From the NCBI GenBank assembly GCA_964390645.1, contig CAYMLL010000205.1, forward strand, positions 1-14,405: 14,405 nt of DNA. The letters are read 5' to 3'. Origin of the DNA: CAYMLL01 sp964390645 (lineage in GTDB: Bacteria; Planctomycetota; UBA8108). The number at the start of each line of letters is the position of its first letter. Position 1 is the stretch's first letter. The translations under genes and the position numbers were made by a program. The notes under the pieces are model-generated. The model worked only from the letters and a program-made list of their open reading frames with translations, was not told where the DNA came from and made no database searches. This document shows positions 14,292 through 14,405 of the stretch, in pieces.

Positions 14292-14405
14292 GGATCGATC
14301 CCTGATGTCCGGAACGGGGTGACGTCTCGTCTGACACACGAACCTGTGGTCGGCCGGCGCACATTCCCGCGAGAGCGGTTCCGGTGTCCTCGCAGCGGGT
14401 CGGCC
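14292..14405. other. Right-edge spacer
   Basis: This is the presumed promoter and leader region of the lipoprotein gene on the minus strand. I see no clear promoter hexamers and no gene before the window ends. Confidence 0.4.

Noticed and set aside
1..14405. CRISPR array, mobile element, tRNA/rRNA, phage or defence genes
   Set aside because: I looked for regularly spaced repeats, terminal inverted repeats with transposase motifs, cloverleaf-like sequences and nuclease, helicase or toxin motifs, and found none that could be supported.

Overview
This window looks like chromosomal DNA from a member of the Planctomycetota. It is strongly GC-rich and carries several protein types that are typical of that phylum: a Tat-exported Gfo/Idh/MocA oxidoreductase, a Tat-exported DUF1501 protein, a DUF3472 protein, a LamG protein ending in two dockerin-like repeats and a Cys/Asp-rich tail, and a secreted GH71/99-like protein. 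Genes are single or loosely spaced, change strand often and are separated by 230-660 bp spacers. Nine genes cover about 77% of the bases. The phylum call is an inference from gene content; no rRNA or other marker gene is present.

Layout from left to right. 273-1970 (-) encodes an enterochelin-esterase-like protein with an extra N-terminal domain and Asn where the catalytic Ser should be. 2220-3683 (-) encodes a Tat-exported Gfo/Idh/MocA oxidoreductase, closed by a strong intrinsic terminator at 2160-2203. After a 660-bp divergent spacer holding a good sigma70-type promoter comes 4346-5143 (+), a secreted alpha/beta hydrolase with an intact triad. 5594-6967 (-) is a DUF1501 protein. 7238-8722 (-) is a secreted adenosine deaminase of the ADGF/ADA2 style. 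9220-10350 (+) is a secreted DUF3472 protein, preceded by a leader with three copies of a heptamer that can form two mutually exclusive hairpins. 10641-11990 (+) is the LamG/dockerin-like protein. 12266-13534 (-) is a GH71/99-like protein and 13767-14291 (-) a small lipoprotein with a beta-rich domain.

What links the genes is export. All nine predicted proteins begin with a Tat, Sec or lipoprotein signal, so the whole stretch codes for envelope or secreted functions. The mix of oxidoreductase, GH-like protein, LamG, DUF3472 and esterase-like hydrolases fits use of complex carbohydrate, and the deaminase fits nucleoside scavenging. The genes do not form one tidy operon, so a shared pathway is only a hypothesis. 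I saw no tRNA, rRNA, CRISPR array, insertion sequence, phage gene or defence system.
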